Shown one piece after another: positions 60,722 through 64,000 of a stretch of 64,000 bases of DNA (its first letter is position 1; each line of letters starts with the position of its first letter). Below the pieces are notes generated by a model, which saw only the letters and a list, made by a program, of their open reading frames with translations, was not told the DNA's origin and made no database searches. Origin of the DNA: Rhodospirillaceae bacterium (GTDB lineage: Bacteria; Pseudomonadota; Alphaproteobacteria; Rhodospirillales; UBA2165); contig JABIHH010000017.1 in NCBI GenBank assembly GCA_018649725.1, forward strand, positions 48,542 through 112,541, given 5' to 3'. The position numbers and the translations under genes were made by a program.

Positions 60722-61717
60722 CTACTTGCCAACCTGTGCCCGGCCGATGGTGTCTTCATCGGTGCCGAACCAAACTGTATCGGTGGCGTGGTGATAGTGC
60801 ATGTGACGAACGCTCCCGGCACCGGACGGGATTGGTGTAATTGAAATGATGGCGTTTTTTGCGGGATCAAAGCCGACAAAGGTATTGGGCGAGACGCCGG
60901 TCTCAACAACCCAAATGCGGCCCCGCTTGTCCACCGCCATACCGTAGGGACCGGAATTGCTGCCCGCCGGTAAGGCCCATTCATCGAGCTTGCTATTTTT
61001 TGGATCGAGGCGACCTAAGAATCCGCGTCGATAATCGGCGTAATAAATCCGCCCATCCGGTGCCACATCGACCCGCCTTGGCCGGGCCCCTGGCGATACT
61101 TTGTGTTCGGTGAGTTTCAGCGTTCCAGGATCAATTGATGCCAGTTTATCAGTTCCAAGCAAAGCCACCCAGACAACCCCGTTTGGTGCTACCGCAATGC
61201 CGTAGGGACGCGCCCCGCCGGTCTGCATTTTTATCACGTCAATTTTACGGCTCGCAAGTGTCAATCGCCCGACCACATTGCCATGTTGTGCCGTAAACCA
61301 GATGTGCTTTTCAGATTTATCAAAAACCAGCGTATGGGGATCACGGGGAGTGCCGTTGGGCATTTTAATCTTATCAATCTTGCCTGATCTCGGGTCAAAG
61401 CGGCCGATATAGGCCGAGAGATTGCCGCTATACCAGACCATGCCATCAGAGCCGACAATAAGGTTGTGAGGCCCGGGCTCATCTTCCAAAGCCCAGCGTT
61501 TAATCTTTCCGGTAAGTGGATTGAGATGTTCTAAATAGCTGCCTCCCTGATCAACAAACCAGACCGAGCTGGCATTGACCGCGAAAGGATCGCGGGATCG
61601 CCCGGCATCCGGAACATTCCATTCCTTAATATCGACCGGATTTAGCTGCTCAGCGGCTTGGACTGGATCAGCCAGCAAAATAAAAAACGCTAGGAAGGTG
61701 ACAAAATATCTCATCAT
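60722..61717 (-). CDS. Vgb-like (streptogramin lyase fold) periplasmic protein
   Basis: A 331 aa seven-bladed propeller protein with signal peptide MRYFVTFLAFFILLADPVQA. Repeated blade motifs include PHNLIVGSDGMVWYSG, PHTLVFDKSEKHIWFTA, PYGIAVAPNGVVWVALLG and PYGMAVDKRGRIWVVETG. Virginiamycin B lyase belongs to this family, but most members have unknown substrates. It begins 4 bp after the stop of the cysteine-proteinase gene, so the two form an operon. Confidence 0.88.
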   Translation of the reverse strand: MMRYFVTFLAFFILLADPVQAAEQLNPVDIKEWNVPDAGRSRDPFAVNASSVWFVDQGGSYLEHLNPLTGKIKRWALEDEPGPHNLIVGSDGMVWYSGNLSAYIGRFDPRSGKIDKIKMPNGTPRDPHTLVFDKSEKHIWFTAQHGNVVGRLTLASRKIDVIKMQTGGARPYGIAVAPNGVVWVALLGTDKLASIDPGTLKLTEHKVSPGARPRRVDVAPDGRIYYADYRRGFLGRLDPKNSKLDEWALPAGSNSGPYGMAVDKRGRIWVVETGVSPNTFVGFDPAKNAIISITPIPSGAGSVRHMHYHHATDTVWFGTDEDTIGRAQVGK

Positions 61718-61721
61718 GCTG

Positions 61722-62525
61722 CTATCCCACCCGATGGCGGTACCAAAACTTTTCATTGATCGAATAGACCGGCTGGTAATGACGGATCTTGCGACTGTCA
61801 GCAACGATCTTAATCTGGTTATCGAGGATCAGGATACGCTTGTCGAAATAAACCGCCAAAATGGCGTGACCAACCTTAAGGTTGAGATCTTTGACCGCTA
61901 CGACCCGCAAGGTTTTCACATCGAAGCCGAGATATTTAAGCGCCATATATTTGGCAATTGAGTAATCCTCACAATCGCCAAATTTCGCATAAAATTCGCC
62001 CGGGCTCTCCCAATAATCCTTGATGCCCCAGTTTTTTATGTCTTGGATATATTTTGCCTGGTTCATGAACTTATTGACGGTCTTAATCTGAACCAGCTTG
62101 CTTTTCCCTTTAAGGGTATCCAGAAATTTCACCCATTTGCCAAATTTTTTCTTAAAGGCACCGAGATCGGTTTGCTCTTTGGCGGTTTTGGCCATCGCAC
62201 CCTTCCACTTTTTAAAGGGTTTGAAATTTGTCGATTGGGTTTCTGCCGTGCCAAACAACAACGCATTGGCCGACAAATTGCCCTTTTTCAACTTTGTCCG
62301 AACGGCAGTCGCTGAGGGTGTCACCTTCGCTTTTGTACTTTTACGCCGCCGCTTACTTGATTTGCGGCGCTTTCTGACATCGATAAAACCTGCCCGCTCA
62401 GCGGCATGTTGCACTTTTAGGCTCACCGGCGGTAACGGTGCGGCTAATCCTTTGTCAGAGCCGACAACCAGTGCGCCTGCAGCCAAAGCTACAGTTAGGC
62501 CAATATATACATGCCGATATTCCAT
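61722..62525 (-). CDS. Transglutaminase-like cysteine proteinase (LapG/BTLCP family)
   Basis: A 267 aa periplasmic proteinase. After a signal helix (IGLTVALAAGALVVGS) and a very basic linker (RKRRKSSKRRRKSTKAK, about residues 51-67), the domain carries Cys in GDCEDYSIAKY, His in LKVGHAILAVYF and Asp in ILILDNQIK. LapG cleaves large adhesins at the surface under c-di-GMP control; no adhesin or lapD gene is visible here. It is operonic with the Vgb-like gene. Confidence 0.9.
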   Translation of the reverse strand: MEYRHVYIGLTVALAAGALVVGSDKGLAAPLPPVSLKVQHAAERAGFIDVRKRRKSSKRRRKSTKAKVTPSATAVRTKLKKGNLSANALLFGTAETQSTNFKPFKKWKGAMAKTAKEQTDLGAFKKKFGKWVKFLDTLKGKSKLVQIKTVNKFMNQAKYIQDIKNWGIKDYWESPGEFYAKFGDCEDYSIAKYMALKYLGFDVKTLRVVAVKDLNLKVGHAILAVYFDKRILILDNQIKIVADSRKIRHYQPVYSINEKFWYRHRVG

Positions 62526-62698
62526 GACCCACAGTCTAAAGAGTTAGTGGCCTCAAAAACAATAAAAAATGCACCTTTCACCTGATGTTGAATGGAAGTG
62601 AACGCAAATATTCCGACAATTTTGGTTGTACATCAAAAAACCTTCTGTTTAGAGTGGCTTAGTCACACATATAAAATGTGATTTCGGGAGAAGAATGC

Positions 62699-63907
62699 AT
62701 GGCTGACGAGCCACAAGACCAAGAAGTCGATAAGGATAAAGAGGCTGAGGAGGAAACGAGCAAAGGGCGCGTTAACCTCATCGTCGGTATTATCCTGTTT
62801 GTCATGATCGCGGTTATCGGCGCCGGTGTCTTTTTCTCTTTCCGATTTGTTGAAAGTGAACGTCAACGCGCTTTAAACGAATGGCAGATCAGGCTTGGTA
62901 TTGTTGCTGATAGCCGGGTCGCCGATATCAATGAATGGACCGAATTTAATCTGGGCTCTATTGCCGAGCTGACCGAAAACGCCTCACTGCAACTTTACAT
63001 GTCGGAGCTTTCAGATGCCCAAAACGATAAATCAGGGGTCACCGATGCGACCGCTCAGCAGGGCTATCTGCGCAACCTTTTAGTCGCCGTTGCCGATCGG
63101 AACGGCTTCGCGCCCCCTGCCCCGCAGCAAGAAACCAATTCAAACGTAGAGCGCGCTGGCATCGCCGGGATGGCGTTATTGGATTCTGACGGTAAGCCGA
63201 TTGTGCTGACCCCGGAAATGCCACCGCTTTCCGGCAAACAACGCGCCGCCATTGCCAAAAGTTTTGACGGCGAGCCCGCAATTGTCGACATGTATAAAGG
63301 GGCTTCGAACCAGCCGACGATGGGCTTCTCACTTCCCGTTTATGGCGTGCAGCAGGATGCCGGTGCAAAAGGCCTCGGTATCGCGCTTGGAATCCGAGTG
63401 ATTGATGAGGAACTCTATGACCTTTTGAAGCAACCGGGCGACACCAACAAAACTTCTGAAACCTATCTCGTCCGTAAAGCTGGCAATAGTGTCGAATATC
63501 TCTCGCCGCTCAAAGATGGGGCGAAGCCGCTAGAGCGGACCATGGCCTTCGATACGCCAAATTTGGCAGCCGCCTTTGCGCTTGAAAAACCGGGCGGCTT
63601 TGCCATTAAACGTGATTATTCCGGCGAGGAAGTGTTGGTAACATCCCGGCCAATTGCCGATCTGCCATGGGTTTTGGTGCGGAAAATTTCACGCGCTGAG
63701 GCATTGTCGGCAAACGAATCCCGGCTCCAGACAATCCTGGTCGTCTTTGTGCTTATCATTGTCGGCGTGACGATTGCGATGATTGCGATCTGGCGCCACG
63801 GCACGTCTTTACGGGCGGCCGCCGCAGCTGAGAAGTTCCGCATCTCATCCGAGCGCTTTGAATGTCTAACGTCAGCGCCTATGGAACAGATTAGCGGTAT
63901 TGCATAA
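62699..63907 (+). CDS. Membrane sensor with extracytoplasmic Cache-like domain, C-terminus disrupted
   Basis: About 402 aa are open. TM1 is VNLIVGIILFVMIAVIGAGVFF, then a ~270-residue periplasmic dCache-like region, then TM2 (TILVVFVLIIVGVTIAMIAI). GGGAGAAG precedes the ATG at 62699. The usual cytoplasmic continuation is interrupted: the frame ends MEQISGIA, while FLVHRNDPKG continues in another frame within 30 bases, as expected for the start of a PAS domain. Either a frameshifted sensor kinase/cyclase gene or sequence errors near the contig end. Confidence 0.75.
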   Translation: MADEPQDQEVDKDKEAEEETSKGRVNLIVGIILFVMIAVIGAGVFFSFRFVESERQRALNEWQIRLGIVADSRVADINEWTEFNLGSIAELTENASLQLYMSELSDAQNDKSGVTDATAQQGYLRNLLVAVADRNGFAPPAPQQETNSNVERAGIAGMALLDSDGKPIVLTPEMPPLSGKQRAAIAKSFDGEPAIVDMYKGASNQPTMGFSLPVYGVQQDAGAKGLGIALGIRVIDEELYDLLKQPGDTNKTSETYLVRKAGNSVEYLSPLKDGAKPLERTMAFDTPNLAAAFALEKPGGFAIKRDYSGEEVLVTSRPIADLPWVLVRKISRAEALSANESRLQTILVVFVLIIVGVTIAMIAIWRHGTSLRAAAAAEKFRISSERFECLTSAPMEQISGIA

Positions 63908-64000
63908 GAGAGGATTTCTGGTTCATCGTAATGACCCGAAGGGGAATGAAGATGAGACAGAAATCACAGACAAGACAGACGGGTGCCGCCAAGGCGATCA

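Noticed and set aside
1..64000. CRISPR array, tRNA or rRNA genes, prophage or transposase
   Set aside because: Spacers were read by eye for direct repeats, cloverleaf-like ends and transposase motifs; nothing convincing appeared. A tRNAscan and covariance search would be decisive.

Overview
The window is chromosomal DNA of moderate GC from what looks like a marine or aquatic alphaproteobacterium, perhaps Rhodospirillales-like. This is inferred from the periplasm-dependent uptake systems (TctABC, taurine/nitrate-type ABC, an orphan DctP), the LapG-like cysteine proteinase, the MauG-type peroxidase and dispersed GTCATTCCGG/CCGGGATGACG palindromes. No rRNA, tRNA, CRISPR array, prophage or recognisable transposase was seen.

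Layout. 1-3.1 kb (minus strand): ABC uptake operon (binding protein, ATPase, two permeases), with a divergent HxlR regulator. 3.9-19.7 kb: a catabolic region with two Gfo/Idh/MocA dehydrogenases, an Ldh-type dehydrogenase, cupin, a GntR/UTRA regulator, two beta-hydroxyacid dehydrogenases, a DctP-like protein, TctC and TctBA, a YtkA/MauG pair, a D-2-hydroxyacid dehydrogenase and a zinc alcohol dehydrogenase; a cysteine-less DsrC-like gene also lies here. 19.95-22.25 kb: a metal-flavoured three-gene island (His-rich protein, HupE/UreJ-like, membrane anchor protein) bounded by imperfect inverted repeats. 22.5-27.6 kb: small binding protein, PEP-hydrolase-like TIM barrel, zinc dehydrogenase, rhodanese, cNMP-binding protein. 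27.7-32.3 kb: FadR-type regulator plus a four-subunit molybdenum hydroxylase whose large subunit is split into two genes. 32.5-34.5 kb: three-gene Co-type nitrile hydratase/thiocyanate hydrolase family operon and a LysE exporter. 34.5-43 kb: Hpt protein, flavoprotein with Tm-1-like protein, SDR, DRE-TIM lyase/synthase, two cupins and two carboxymuconolactone-decarboxylase-family genes, the first apparently a selenoprotein. 43-49 kb: hybrid histidine kinase, NTF2-like/MarR divergent pair, MFS transporter, FAH hydrolase. 49-59 kb: CoA-ligase-like and MetE-like genes, an M24 enzyme, a third Gfo/Idh gene, and a pyrogallol-hydroxytransferase-like molybdenum/FeS pair. 59-64 kb: hemerythrin, TfoX-like/EVE pair, Vgb-like lyase, LapG-like proteinase, and a membrane sensor whose frame breaks near the right edge.

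How it works together. A 12-14 bp palindrome, (G)TCTTATATAAGA(C), recurs in front of the gntR/cupin pair, tctC, the Gfo/Idh-tctBA operon (twice), the D-hydroxyacid dehydrogenase operon, the DRE-TIM gene and, with one change, the M24 gene. The simplest reading is a regulon controlled by the GntR/UTRA protein at 7300, for uptake and oxidation of an organic acid whose identity I cannot name.

The strongest single observation is the in-frame TGA at 42027-42029. It makes a C-x-x-U motif and is followed at the right distance by a perfect hairpin of bacterial SECIS type.
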